Assembly (NCBI GenBank): GCA_016873165.1
Contig: VGXV01000007.1
Location: 1-64,000 of the forward strand
DNA length: 64,000 nucleotides
DNA from: Planctomycetota bacterium
GTDB lineage: Bacteria > Planctomycetota > Brocadiia > Brocadiales > Brocadiaceae
Direction: 5' to 3'
Shown here: positions 16,666-25,968 of the stretch, in pieces
Position numbering within the stretch: position 1 is the first letter of the stretch
Layout: the number at the start of each line of letters is the position of its first letter
Notes under the pieces: model-generated
The model's database searches: none
What the model was told of the DNA's origin: nothing
What the model saw: the letters and a program-made list of their open reading frames with translations, nothing else
Program-made: the position numbers and the translations under genes

Positions 16666-17661
16666 ATGATTTTCCGAGACAAGTTGTTATTGTTGTTCCT
16701 GATTGTTATTCCTGTGTTGATGTATGTTTACTTTCGGCACAAGGGAACTCATCCGCCGATTTTTTCTTCAATAAAAAATCTAAAAAAATTAAAGCCGTCC
16801 TTTGCACAAAGGTATCGTCATATCATCATTGTTTTACGCCTGGTCGCCATTGTGTTATGTATTATTGCGCTGGCGCGTCCGCAACACGGAAATGAACAAA
16901 CAAAGATAACGACAGAAGGCATTGATATTGTTCTTGCAATTGACGTTTCGGGAAGCATGCTGGCGGAAGATTTTGAGATGGGGGGCAAACGCCAGAACCG
17001 TTTATATGTAGTGAAGCAGGTAGTAAAGGATTTTATAAACAAACGAACAACAGATCCTATCGGCCTTGTAGTCTTTGCGGCACAGGGATATACACAATGC
17101 CCTTTAACACTCGATTATGGAATATTAGTACAGCTTTTGGAAAAAATAGAGACGGGAATGCTTCAGGACGGCACCGCAATAGGTTCTGGAATTGCTTCTT
17201 CTGTCGACAGGCTCAGAAATACAAAAGCAAAAAGTAAGGTGATTGTCCTTTTAACCGATGGCAGAAATAATGCGGGGGAGATTGACCCTTATACCGCAGC
17301 GGAACTTGCAAAGGCATTCGGGATAAAAATTTACACGATCGGCGCCGGTTCAAAGGGATTGGTTCCCTACCCTGCGAGAGATTTATTTGGGAATAAGGTG
17401 ATGAAGCAGGTGAAAATAGACATTGATGATGAAAGTCTTATGGAAATAGCAAAAATTACCGGTGGCCGATACTATCGGGCGACTGATACGGAGTCACTGA
17501 AAGAAATTTATCAACAGATAGATGCGCTGGAAAAAACAGAAACAGAAATAACTCATTATAAAGAATATAAAGAATTGTTTCATTATTTCCTCCTTCCGGC
17601 TTTTGGATGTTTATTGGTCGAGTTATATCTGAAAAAAACAAAATTCAGAAAAATTCCATAG
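16666..17661 (+). CDS. batA: BatA-type vWA membrane protein
   Basis: The 331-aa product has two N-terminal transmembrane helices (about residues 7-24 and 47-66), a vWA domain with a complete MIDAS motif DVSGSM (about 92) and the conserved TDGRNNAGEI segment, and a C-terminal helix. This is the BatA layout: a membrane-anchored metal-dependent adhesion domain. Bat proteins were named for aerotolerance in Bacteroides; in planctomycetes their substrate is unknown. The next gene encodes its paralogue BatB. Confidence 0.9.
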   Translation: MIFRDKLLLLFLIVIPVLMYVYFRHKGTHPPIFSSIKNLKKLKPSFAQRYRHIIIVLRLVAIVLCIIALARPQHGNEQTKITTEGIDIVLAIDVSGSMLAEDFEMGGKRQNRLYVVKQVVKDFINKRTTDPIGLVVFAAQGYTQCPLTLDYGILVQLLEKIETGMLQDGTAIGSGIASSVDRLRNTKAKSKVIVLLTDGRNNAGEIDPYTAAELAKAFGIKIYTIGAGSKGLVPYPARDLFGNKVMKQVKIDIDDESLMEIAKITGGRYYRATDTESLKEIYQQIDALEKTETEITHYKEYKELFHYFLLPAFGCLLVELYLKKTKFRKIP

Positions 17662-17730
17662 CAGAAGTTCTTTTGTTTTTTAATGTATTCAGAAAACGTA
17701 TGATTATTGAAGGAATTTACATCACAGCGT

Positions 17731-18750
17731 ATGCAGTACGGCAATCTTAATTATTTATACTTACTTTCTGTTCTCCCTCTTTTGATAATCGGGTATATTC
17801 TCTTTTTCAGAAAAAGAAAGAGAGATATTAACCGGTTTGCCCGTATTGAGTTATTAAAAGCAGCCGGATTTTCCTTCAGCAGAAAAAAGCAGTGGATTAA
17901 GGCTGTCCTGATGAGTGTCGGAATATTCTTTCTCGTCTCTACGCTTATAGAACCAAAATGGGGATATCATTGGGAAGAAGTTGAGAAAAAGGGCATTGAT
18001 ATTATGATTGCGGTCGATACGTCCCGTAGTATGCTGGCAGATGATGTAAAACCGAACCGCCTGGAAGTCGCAAAGCGGGAAATAGAAGACTTGCTGAATA
18101 TCTTGGAAGGAGATCGTGTCGGCTTGATTGCCTTTGCCGGAAGGGCCTTTACCTATTGTCCCCTCACTTCTGATTATAGCGCCTTTCGCCTTTTTCTGAA
18201 TGACTTGAATGTAAACATCATTCCTGTGGGAGGAACCGCAATAGCAGAGGCAATTCATAAGGGTATCGATGCCTTTGGTGAAAACACAAACAATCATAAA
18301 GCAATTATAGTGATTACCGATGGGGAAAACCACGAAACCGATCCGGCAAAAGCGGCAAAAAAAGCCAAAGAAAAGGGAATAATTATTTATACTGTCGGCG
18401 TGGGTAAAAAGGAAGGCTCGTATATCAGGGTTGTCGATGCGCAGGGCAAAGAAACATTGTTAAAAGACGCTCAGGGTCAGGTAGTGAAATCGAGATTGGA
18501 TGAGATAACTTTGAATAAAATAGCATTGGAAACCGGCGGACTCTACACCCCTGCATATGGCACGCAGTGGGGACTTGAGAAGATTTATAATGAAAGCATC
18601 GCACAGATGGAAGATTCTGTGTATAAAACACAACGTGTCAAAAAATATGTCAACAGATTTCAGATTCCTCTTTTCATTGCCCTGATTCTTATATGTTTGG
18701 AGAATTTTGTAAAAGAAACAAAACCTGTAAGGGGAAAAAAGGTTGTATGA
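17731..18750 (+). CDS. batB: BatB-type vWA membrane protein
   Basis: The architecture is as in BatA: N-terminal helices (about residues 5-24 and 50-70), a vWA domain with MIDAS DTSRSM (about 98) and TDGENHETDP, and a C-terminal transmembrane helix. The ATG at 17731 gives the usual N-terminus; a TTG at 17707 would add eight residues. The stop TGA overlaps the ATG of batC (ATGA), so translation of the two is probably coupled. Confidence 0.9.
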   Translation: MQYGNLNYLYLLSVLPLLIIGYILFFRKRKRDINRFARIELLKAAGFSFSRKKQWIKAVLMSVGIFFLVSTLIEPKWGYHWEEVEKKGIDIMIAVDTSRSMLADDVKPNRLEVAKREIEDLLNILEGDRVGLIAFAGRAFTYCPLTSDYSAFRLFLNDLNVNIIPVGGTAIAEAIHKGIDAFGENTNNHKAIIVITDGENHETDPAKAAKKAKEKGIIIYTVGVGKKEGSYIRVVDAQGKETLLKDAQGQVVKSRLDEITLNKIALETGGLYTPAYGTQWGLEKIYNESIAQMEDSVYKTQRVKKYVNRFQIPLFIALILICLENFVKETKPVRGKKVV

Positions 18751-19619
18751 TAATGGTTTTGCGTTGTATGGTGTGTAGTTGGTTATTCCTGGGATGGATA
18801 GATCCTTTTGCCGATCAGGTTCGGCAGGGAAACGAACTCTATAATAACGGAAAGTATGATGAAGCGTTGGATAAATATCTGAATGCACAGATAACTTCCC
18901 CTGATGTTCCGCAAGTGTTTTTTAATGTGGCAGATACCCAGTATAAAAGAGGTAAATATGATGAAGCGCTCAAATCGTTTGAAAAGTCGATGAAGACGGG
19001 AAATCCGGAATTGCAGGCAAAATCAAGCTTTAATATCGGAAACACTCTTTATAAGCAGGGGAAATTGAGCGAGGCTTTGGAGTGGTATAAAAAAACGGTT
19101 GACATTGTTGATGAACTATCGCCCCAAAACGGCAGCAAACTTGAGCAATTAAAAAACGATGCAAAATATAATTATGAATTTGTTGAAAGGAAGCTGGAAG
19201 AAAAAGAGCAGCAACAGGGGCAAGACAATCAACAACAGCAACAGGAGCAGGAGAAAGAACAAGAACAGGAGCAACAAGATAATCAGGACAAAGGCGATGA
19301 TCAATCTGATGAAACTAAAGAAGAAGAGAATAAAGAGCAAGAACCGGACAAAGAAAACCAGCAATCGGAAAATCAACAGGAAAAAGATTTAGACAAAGAA
19401 AAGGAACAACCGCCGCATCCGAATGAAGCGCAGCAGCAGAATCAACCTTCATCGCAACAGCAGGAGCATACGCAGTCTCAGCAGGAAAGACCTCATCAAA
19501 TGTCGAAGGAAGAGGCGGAACGCATCCTTGACGCGTTGAATCAGTCGGAAAAAGAAATGAGAAATATAAACAGAGAAAAAAGTCATCAACCACACAGATC
19601 GGTGGAAAAAGATTGGTAG
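18747..19619 (+). CDS. batC: BatC-type TPR protein with long Gln/Glu-rich tail
   Basis: Starting at the ATG that overlaps the batB stop, the 290-aa product has an N-terminal hydrophobic segment, three TPR units (about residues 25-130, for example NELYNNGKYDEALDKY) and then about 120 residues made mostly of Gln, Glu, Lys and Asp. It ends with the conserved BatC motif RILDALNQSEKEM. The low-complexity tail is probably disordered and serves as a flexible tether. An ATG at 18693 would overlap batB heavily and is less likely. Confidence 0.88.
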   Translation: MIMVLRCMVCSWLFLGWIDPFADQVRQGNELYNNGKYDEALDKYLNAQITSPDVPQVFFNVADTQYKRGKYDEALKSFEKSMKTGNPELQAKSSFNIGNTLYKQGKLSEALEWYKKTVDIVDELSPQNGSKLEQLKNDAKYNYEFVERKLEEKEQQQGQDNQQQQQEQEKEQEQEQQDNQDKGDDQSDETKEEENKEQEPDKENQQSENQQEKDLDKEKEQPPHPNEAQQQNQPSSQQQEHTQSQQERPHQMSKEEAERILDALNQSEKEMRNINREKSHQPHRSVEKDW

Positions 19620-19641
19620 TTCAGCGAAGGAATATCTTAAA

Positions 19642-21483
19642 ATGAAAAAAAGTATTGGCTTCTTTGTGTTTTTAGCATTGCTGATAGTAGTTTTTGGCGG
19701 CAGGGGAAAAATGTATGCCCAGGAGGTTAATTTAACAACCACGGTAAATAAAACCCTGCTGACATTAGATGATAAACTTACACTTACGTTAACCGTTTAT
19801 GGCACACAGGATGTTTCACCGCCAACATTCCCGGAGATTGAAGGATTTAGTGTGTTATATGGTCCTCAGATTTCCGCGCAAACGCGCATAGTTAATGGAG
19901 CGGTATCCGTGAGCAAGGGATACACCTATGTTTTACAGCCAGTTGCAACAGGCAAACATACAATTGGTCCATCGACCATGGAATATAAAGGAAATCGGTA
20001 TACATCAAGCCCTGTAATTGTGGAAGTTATAGAATCAAAGCCTTCTTCAGGCACAAAGTCCATTGATCTTGACAAATTGGTTTTTACGGAATTGAAAACG
20101 GACAAAGAAGAAGCATATGTATACGAACAGGTAACTCTTTTCTTCCGGCTGTATTTCCAGAAAGGATTGCCTGTTGCTGACATTGATTACACCGCGCCGG
20201 CGATAAAAAATTTTATGGAAGAAAAATTGGGAGACCAGGTTCAATACGAGGAAATAAGAGACGGGATAATCTATAATGTCCTGGAACTACGCACCGCGAT
20301 ATTTCCCATAGTATCCGGCGAATTGTCCGTTTCATCTGCAAAATTGAAGTGCAATCTGATTGTTCAGGAACAGAGAAACCGCAGCGGATCGCCGTACGAT
20401 GATTTTTTCAGCGATTCATTTTTTGATGATTTTTTTGGCAGGGGACAAAAAAAGTATCCGGTGGAAAGGATAACAAATCCTGTTCTGTTGAAAGTAAAAC
20501 CATTGCCCGAAACGGGAAAACCTAAAGAATTCAAGGGCGCTGTGGGAAATTTTAATATGGAAGCTTCCGTGAAAACCTCACGGGTAAAGGTAGGCGACCC
20601 GATAACATTGTCTGTTTCTGTATATGGTGACGGAAATATTCAGACAATAAATGAACCGGAACTGATAATAAACAATAAAGACGATTTTAAAATATATCCC
20701 GCCGAATCAACTACACAAATAACGAACAGAGAAGAAGTCATCCGCGGCAGAAAAGTATTCAGCAAGGTCATCGAACCTCAAAAAACAGAGCTAAAAAGCA
20801 TTCCTGCCATAGTATTTAGTTATTTTGATCCCCGTGAAAACCGATATGAAACAATTACAAAAGAGCCTATTCCTATTACCGTTGAATCATGGGAACAGGA
20901 GATACCCATCCAGTTAACGCTTTCTCAGGAAAAGTTGCCGTCTTCCCAGCAACAGGTGCGTTTACTAACACAAGATATCCTTCCGATCATGACAGGCCTT
21001 TCTTCATTAAAAAACCAGAGATCCCCTTTTTATAAAAACCCTTTTACCGTAGGGTGTCTTTTTCTTCCTGCCGTTGTCCTGATTACCTCTTTTTTTGTTG
21101 TCAGGCATAAAGACCGCCTTCAAACGGATATTGGTTATGCGAGAAACAGACGGGCACATTCTGTTGCAAATAAAAGGCTTGGCATGGCAGAATCCGCACT
21201 TTCCGGGGGTTCTGCTTCTGAGTTTTATGCGTGTCTTTCCGGGGGCATTACCGAATACCTTGCGGATAAATTCAATATTCCCGCCGCAAGCGCATCCGGT
21301 GACAAAATAGCGGATTTATTGCGGAACAAAAGAGTTCCGGGGAACATTGTTGAGGAGGTTATTCGATGTCTGTCTGATTTTGATTACCGTCGGTTTTCGA
21401 GCGACACCGGCACGAAGGATGAGATGGAACACTCTTTGAATATAGCCGGGCAACTCATTACGAAATTGGAGAAACAACTATGA
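19642..21483 (+). CDS. batD: BatD membrane protein
   Basis: The 613-aa protein has a signal peptide (about residues 1-28), several periplasmic BatD beta domains (about 30-440), one transmembrane helix (about 470-490) and a cytoplasmic tail. A segment DDFFSDSFFDDFFGRG (about 253-270) is typical of BatD. It closes the core batA-B-C-D-E set. Its stop overlaps the start of batE (ATGA). Confidence 0.9.
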   Translation: MKKSIGFFVFLALLIVVFGGRGKMYAQEVNLTTTVNKTLLTLDDKLTLTLTVYGTQDVSPPTFPEIEGFSVLYGPQISAQTRIVNGAVSVSKGYTYVLQPVATGKHTIGPSTMEYKGNRYTSSPVIVEVIESKPSSGTKSIDLDKLVFTELKTDKEEAYVYEQVTLFFRLYFQKGLPVADIDYTAPAIKNFMEEKLGDQVQYEEIRDGIIYNVLELRTAIFPIVSGELSVSSAKLKCNLIVQEQRNRSGSPYDDFFSDSFFDDFFGRGQKKYPVERITNPVLLKVKPLPETGKPKEFKGAVGNFNMEASVKTSRVKVGDPITLSVSVYGDGNIQTINEPELIINNKDDFKIYPAESTTQITNREEVIRGRKVFSKVIEPQKTELKSIPAIVFSYFDPRENRYETITKEPIPITVESWEQEIPIQLTLSQEKLPSSQQQVRLLTQDILPIMTGLSSLKNQRSPFYKNPFTVGCLFLPAVVLITSFFVVRHKDRLQTDIGYARNRRAHSVANKRLGMAESALSGGSASEFYACLSGGITEYLADKFNIPAASASGDKIADLLRNKRVPGNIVEEVIRCLSDFDYRRFSSDTGTKDEMEHSLNIAGQLITKLEKQL

Positions 21484-22349
21484 TACGAGCACGATTCTGC
21501 ATATTTATTCTTGCGGCGCTGTTTTTTTGCACAGAAAAGGCATTTGCAGATCAATTATCAAAAGATGGGGTGGTAAAAATGTTTGCCGCGGCAAATGAAA
21601 ATCACATGCAGGCAGTAAAATTTATAGCGGAGAAAAACCTTCAGGGTGCGAACAAAAAACTGGAGGAGGCTGCGTTACAATATGAAATGATCCTTTCGAA
21701 AGGATTTGGGAACGGACAGGTATACTATAATCTTGGAAACACTTACTATCGTCTGGGAGAAACGGGCAAAGCGATTCTAAACTACCGAAAAGCCCATCGG
21801 TTGATGCCAAGAAATGCGGAGATTGACGCTAATCTGAGATTGGCAAAAAACTCCATCGAAGACAAAGAGGTTTATTATGAAACCCCGGCTGTGCTACAAC
21901 GGGTGTTTTTCTGGTTTTTTCTTATGAATAAAAACGAGATTATTGCTTTTTCAGTATCCCTTTATGTAATTGTAATGTCGCTGTTCATTGCATTAATTAT
22001 TCTAAAGTATCAATGGCTGAAGCGGTTCATTATCGGTTTCTCTGCCGGGTTGCTGATAGCAGTCGTATCACTGGGGATAAAAATTTACGCAGAACACGGC
22101 ACCGACCGGGGAGTAGTAATTACAAAAAAATGTTCCGTGCGATACGGTCCGGGAGAAGAATATGAAGCGAAATATGAAATCCATGACGGAGCAGAATGCG
22201 TTATTGAACAGGTGAAGGGCAAATGGTATAAGGTATACGTGCACGTTGGAATAAAACAGGGAGATGCTTTACAGACAGATGGCGATAAAAAAGAGGATAA
22301 GGAAATAAGAAGGGGTTGGCTGCACAGAGACGACGTAGGGGCAATTTAG
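21480..22349 (+). CDS. batE: BatE-type TPR-SH3 membrane protein
   Basis: The 289-aa product has a signal peptide (about residues 1-23), a TPR region (about 30-115; YYNLGNTYYRLGETGKAI), two transmembrane helices (about 140-195) and a C-terminal bacterial SH3-like domain (about 210-289; CSVRYGPGEEYEAKYEIHDGA is its first part). This is the BatE layout. It starts in an ATGA overlap with batD. Confidence 0.88.
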   Translation: MIRARFCIFILAALFFCTEKAFADQLSKDGVVKMFAAANENHMQAVKFIAEKNLQGANKKLEEAALQYEMILSKGFGNGQVYYNLGNTYYRLGETGKAILNYRKAHRLMPRNAEIDANLRLAKNSIEDKEVYYETPAVLQRVFFWFFLMNKNEIIAFSVSLYVIVMSLFIALIILKYQWLKRFIIGFSAGLLIAVVSLGIKIYAEHGTDRGVVITKKCSVRYGPGEEYEAKYEIHDGAECVIEQVKGKWYKVYVHVGIKQGDALQTDGDKKEDKEIRRGWLHRDDVGAI

Positions 22350-22434
22350 CGTAAGAAACTGTTTTTGAACAATATCAGGAAAATACTATGACGAGAAAAA
22401 TTCTTTTCCGGCATGTTCGGGTTTGGAGAATGTA

Positions 22435-22563
22435 ATGGGCGGAATATATGGCAAATTAATGATTACCGCATATATCTTGTTTGCAGCAATTTTATCTGGA
22501 TTTATTATTATGTGCGTAGTGCTTGGCAAAAGAAGAGAAAAGGCTTCAGATTCAAAGGAATAA
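22435..22563 (+). CDS. 42-aa single-helix membrane peptide
   Basis: An ATG at 22435 with GGAGA five bases upstream opens a 43-codon frame. The peptide MGGIYGKLMITAYILFAAIL and its continuation form one clear transmembrane helix (about residues 8-32) followed by a basic tail (GKRREKASDSKE), so the C-terminus should face the cytoplasm. It lies between batE and the DUF4159 gene in the same direction. It may be a small subunit or regulator of the Bat membrane complex, which is inference. A 15-codon frame (22388-22435) with its own AGGA site ends in TAATG at this start. Confidence 0.6.
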   Translation: MGGIYGKLMITAYILFAAILSGFIIMCVVLGKRREKASDSKE

Positions 22564-22566
22564 TAA

Positions 22567-22698
22567 CTATACCTTACGAGTTCACAAATTGTGATTTTAG
22601 TTGTAGAGCGAAGAGTATCTTCGCTTACTCTATATTGGTATTGGCGAAGTGGCACTTCGCTCTACATTTCGTAACTTATGAACTCGGAAGGCATATAG
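22567..22698. repeat. Nested palindromic element, MITE/REP-like
   Basis: Outer inverted arms at 22567-22584 and 22679-22698 match at about 17 of 18 positions with a two-base insertion. Inside, GTAGAGCGAAG (22603-22613) is perfectly inverted at 22655-22665, and between these lie two small hairpins, AGCGAAGA/TCTTCGCT (22607-22625) and GCGAAGTG/CACTTCGC (22644-22660). The whole 132-base unit can fold into a branched structure and carries no gene. It resembles a non-autonomous mobile or REP element inserted within the Bat operon. Confidence 0.75.
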
Positions 22699-22738
22699 CA
22701 AAACAATACTTTCTCATTATTGCGTTATTTATACAGGT

Positions 22739-23527
22739 ATGAAACCATTCAGCAAAATGAAGCTCAATCATTTTTTTCTCTCTGTTCCCTTTGCCTTTAT
22801 CGTGTCAATAACCACTATTTTGCCTGCTTCCACAACTCCTGTTTTTGCCATGGGAGACGCCTCAAAATTTGCTTTTGTGCAGCTTGAATATTCAGACGGC
22901 AATTGGAATCCGAGGCCAAATACGGGCAACCGGCTCATGTGGGAGCTGATCAAAAGAACCAGCGTGGAAGCAGTCATTGAGACAAAAACCGTCAGGCTGG
23001 ACGATAAAGAACTATTTGAGTATCCCTTTGTCTATCTATCGGGAGACCGTGAGTTTCCCCCTTTGAATGATGTCGAAATCAGCAATCTTAAATTATATCT
23101 CGAATTCGGAGGCACCTTGCTCGTTGATGATTGCATCGGAAAAGACAATTTTGGATTTGATAAATCCATACAGCGGGAAATTAAACGGCTATTCCCCAAT
23201 AACCCATTAGAACAACTCCCATTGGAACATACTATTTTTAAATCTTTTTACTTGCTGGACAGGGCCTGCGGAAGGATTATGGAAAAAACGTTTCTTGAAG
23301 GAATCACCCTTGGAAACCGGACGGTAGTTGTCTATTCACACAATGACCTTGGCGGAGCATGGGCAAAAGATCCGCTGGGCACATGGGAATATGAAGTACT
23401 ACCGGGGGGGGAAAGGCAGAGAGAGATGGCCTTTCGCCTCGGAATAAATATAATCATGTATGCCCTTACGGGAGATTATAAACAGGACCAGGTACACTTG
23501 CCGTTTATAATGAAGAGAAGAATGTAA
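22739..23527 (+). CDS. Exported DUF4159 protein
   Basis: The 262-aa product has a signal peptide (about residues 1-36) and the DUF4159 domain: FAFVQLEYSDGNWNPRPN at its start, YPFVYLSGDREF, then GGTLLVDDCIG. The fold is related to class I glutamine-amidotransferase-like proteins, without an evident catalytic Cys. DUF4159 genes commonly accompany MoxR/Bat clusters. The ATG at 22739 follows a weak AGG. Confidence 0.85.
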   Translation: MKPFSKMKLNHFFLSVPFAFIVSITTILPASTTPVFAMGDASKFAFVQLEYSDGNWNPRPNTGNRLMWELIKRTSVEAVIETKTVRLDDKELFEYPFVYLSGDREFPPLNDVEISNLKLYLEFGGTLLVDDCIGKDNFGFDKSIQREIKRLFPNNPLEQLPLEHTIFKSFYLLDRACGRIMEKTFLEGITLGNRTVVVYSHNDLGGAWAKDPLGTWEYEVLPGGERQREMAFRLGINIIMYALTGDYKQDQVHLPFIMKRRM

Positions 23528-23555
23528 AAAATGAATTAACAGCAAAATCGCACAC

Positions 23556-25847
23556 ATGGAAAATCTCACCCAATGGAATCTCACTTTTGCCGGACTCGAA
23601 GGCATTGGCCTTCGCATACTGGTCTTCATCATTGCAATCACCATTCTTTTTTTTTCATGGTCGGGCATCAGGACTATCCAGCCTGTTTCCCGGCGTATAA
23701 TCTTGTTTTCTTTACGGATGACAGGAATCCTGTTGATTGTATTTCTTCTTTTTCAACCACAAATCGAGCAAAAAGAGGTTTTGAAGCTGAAAAACAAGGT
23801 GGTTTGTCTTCTCGACACATCAAAAAGCATGTCTCTTAAAGGCGGAGACACAAATATTGTCCGATCCCGGTTAGTTGAAAATTTTTTTACGGATAATGAC
23901 TCATTTTTCAAGGAATTGCAAAGTAACTTCGACGTAGACTTTTTTACTTTTTCCGGCACCCCTGCAGAAACCTCTTACAAAGATATAAAGACAGGCATAA
24001 CGCCGGACGGTGAAGATACCGATTTCGTCCAAACCCTGAAATATTTACAGCAGCGTTACAAAGATACTAATGTAAAGGCAGTTCTGCTTTTTTCTGACGG
24101 GAAAGACACGATAGCGCGTCCGGACAATGTAAATACTTCTGATCATGTTTCAACTCTTGCAAGAGAACTTGCCGCTCCATTCTTTACCTTTGCGCCGGCA
24201 GAAAACATGGAAGTAAGAGATATTGCAATAAGCAGTATTTCCTATAATACATTTACGTTTGCGCGAAATCCCTGGAAAGCTGATGTCACAATAAAGGTAA
24301 TGGGATACAACAACCTGAAACTCCCCGTTACGCTTAAAGAAGGCAACGATATCATTTCCACCAAGGTCGTCAATACCGGCAATGAAAGAGAGCATAACAT
24401 TGCCCTTTCATTCACTCCGTATAAAATCGGAACGTTTCTTTACACCGTATCTCTTCCAGTTCAACCGAATGAGGCAATTACGGAAAATAATCAGGTGAGC
24501 TTTCTTGTAAAGGTGGTGCGCGACAAGATCAGGATCATGCACGTTTGCGGAAGGCCTTCGTGGGATGAACGCTTTTTGCGGCAAACACTGAAAAACGACC
24601 CAAATATTGATCTGGTCTCCTTCTTCATCCTTCGCACGCCTAATGATTTCTCCAACGCAAGCAATGATGAACTCAGCCTTATTCCCTTTCCGGTAGACGA
24701 ACTTTTCACACAGGTACTCAATAGTTTTGACCTTGTAATTTTTCAAAATTTCGACTACCGTCCATACGATTCCTCGATATACCGGTTTTCTTACTACCTA
24801 AACAACATTGAAACATTTGTAAAAGAGCAGGGAGGCAGCTTTCTGATGATCGGAGGGGACTTATCTTTTACACAGGGGGGATATGACGGCACCGCAATTG
24901 AGGAAATTCTTCCGGTTCATCTCACATCAGGAACAGACCGTACGGAAACATCCCGGTCACATGCGCTTCTTACGGAAAATGGCCAATTACATCCCGTGAC
25001 TACCCTTGATATAAACAGAGAGAGAAATATTTCCATCTGGGAAAACCTGCCCGATCTTGACGGTTGTAATATTACGACACAGCCAAAGACCGATGCTGTG
25101 GTGCTGGCAACATATTCTGCACAAGGCACACCGCCGCTTATTGCCGTTCGCGATGCCGGATTAGGAAGGTGTATGGCGATTACCACAGATTCCTTATGGC
25201 GATGGAATCTCCTCTCGGTGGGGAGAGGGGGCAGCAACCGTCATTATATGAAATTCTGGCAAAATTCCATCAAATGGCTCATTAAAGACCCCATGTTTAA
25301 CCCGGTTCATATAACAGTAAGCAAAGAAACATACCTTCCGAAAGAAGAAGTGCAGGTAAACATAAAGGTTCTGGGGAAAAATTACCAGCCTTGGGAGGGA
25401 GTACAACTGGAAATAGACGTTACAAACGAGTTTACCGGAAAAAACATTCTCGCAAACAGGGGAATAACAGAAAGTGACGGGCAATACAAATTCAGTTTTA
25501 AACACGAAGATGAGGGGTTTTATATCATCAAAACAATTGCCAGGATTGACAGCGAAATGATAGGACAGGATCACACCATCTTCAGTATTATGAAAACAGA
25601 TAAAGAATTTAAAGATACTTCAATACAAAGAGAATTGCTTATGAAATTAGCCGAAGTTTCAGGAGGAAAGTATTTTAATCTGCCCCAGAAAGATATCAGA
25701 GGAAAATTTTCTATAGAAAACCCGCCCATTACCAAACTTGTTGGCAAAAAATTCATTTCGCTGTGGGACAATGGATATTTTTTTATGTTTATCGTGTCAA
25801 TTATATCCCTTGATTGGTGGATAAGAAAACGCTGCGGACTTAGCTGA
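23556..25847 (+). CDS. Large vWA / glutamine-amidotransferase-like membrane protein
   Basis: The 763-aa protein begins with two transmembrane helices (about residues 18-37 and 48-67), followed by a vWA domain whose MIDAS is DTSKSM (about 87). Periplasmic beta domains follow (about 225-320), then an amidotransferase-like domain with GGSFLMIGGDLSF (about 427), more beta domains, and a C-terminal helix (about 735-755) with a basic end. This is the planctomycete companion of DUF4159 at the end of extended Bat operons. No enzyme activity can be assigned. It is the last gene of the run. Confidence 0.85.
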   Translation: MENLTQWNLTFAGLEGIGLRILVFIIAITILFFSWSGIRTIQPVSRRIILFSLRMTGILLIVFLLFQPQIEQKEVLKLKNKVVCLLDTSKSMSLKGGDTNIVRSRLVENFFTDNDSFFKELQSNFDVDFFTFSGTPAETSYKDIKTGITPDGEDTDFVQTLKYLQQRYKDTNVKAVLLFSDGKDTIARPDNVNTSDHVSTLARELAAPFFTFAPAENMEVRDIAISSISYNTFTFARNPWKADVTIKVMGYNNLKLPVTLKEGNDIISTKVVNTGNEREHNIALSFTPYKIGTFLYTVSLPVQPNEAITENNQVSFLVKVVRDKIRIMHVCGRPSWDERFLRQTLKNDPNIDLVSFFILRTPNDFSNASNDELSLIPFPVDELFTQVLNSFDLVIFQNFDYRPYDSSIYRFSYYLNNIETFVKEQGGSFLMIGGDLSFTQGGYDGTAIEEILPVHLTSGTDRTETSRSHALLTENGQLHPVTTLDINRERNISIWENLPDLDGCNITTQPKTDAVVLATYSAQGTPPLIAVRDAGLGRCMAITTDSLWRWNLLSVGRGGSNRHYMKFWQNSIKWLIKDPMFNPVHITVSKETYLPKEEVQVNIKVLGKNYQPWEGVQLEIDVTNEFTGKNILANRGITESDGQYKFSFKHEDEGFYIIKTIARIDSEMIGQDHTIFSIMKTDKEFKDTSIQRELLMKLAEVSGGKYFNLPQKDIRGKFSIENPPITKLVGKKFISLWDNGYFFMFIVSIISLDWWIRKRCGLS

Positions 25848-25968
25848 ACATTTTGTTTTGCGCCCACAATAAAAAACTTGCAATAAAACACGTTGTTTAG
25901 TATATTTGTAATTTCTCACTCTATGAAAATAGGTGCGGTGATTGTTGTATATATCCCAGGGGGTTCGC

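Noticed and set aside
19159-19392. Asn/Lys-rich frame inside batC
   Set aside because: It is the shifted frame of the Gln/Glu-rich tail of BatC and has no start signal of its own.
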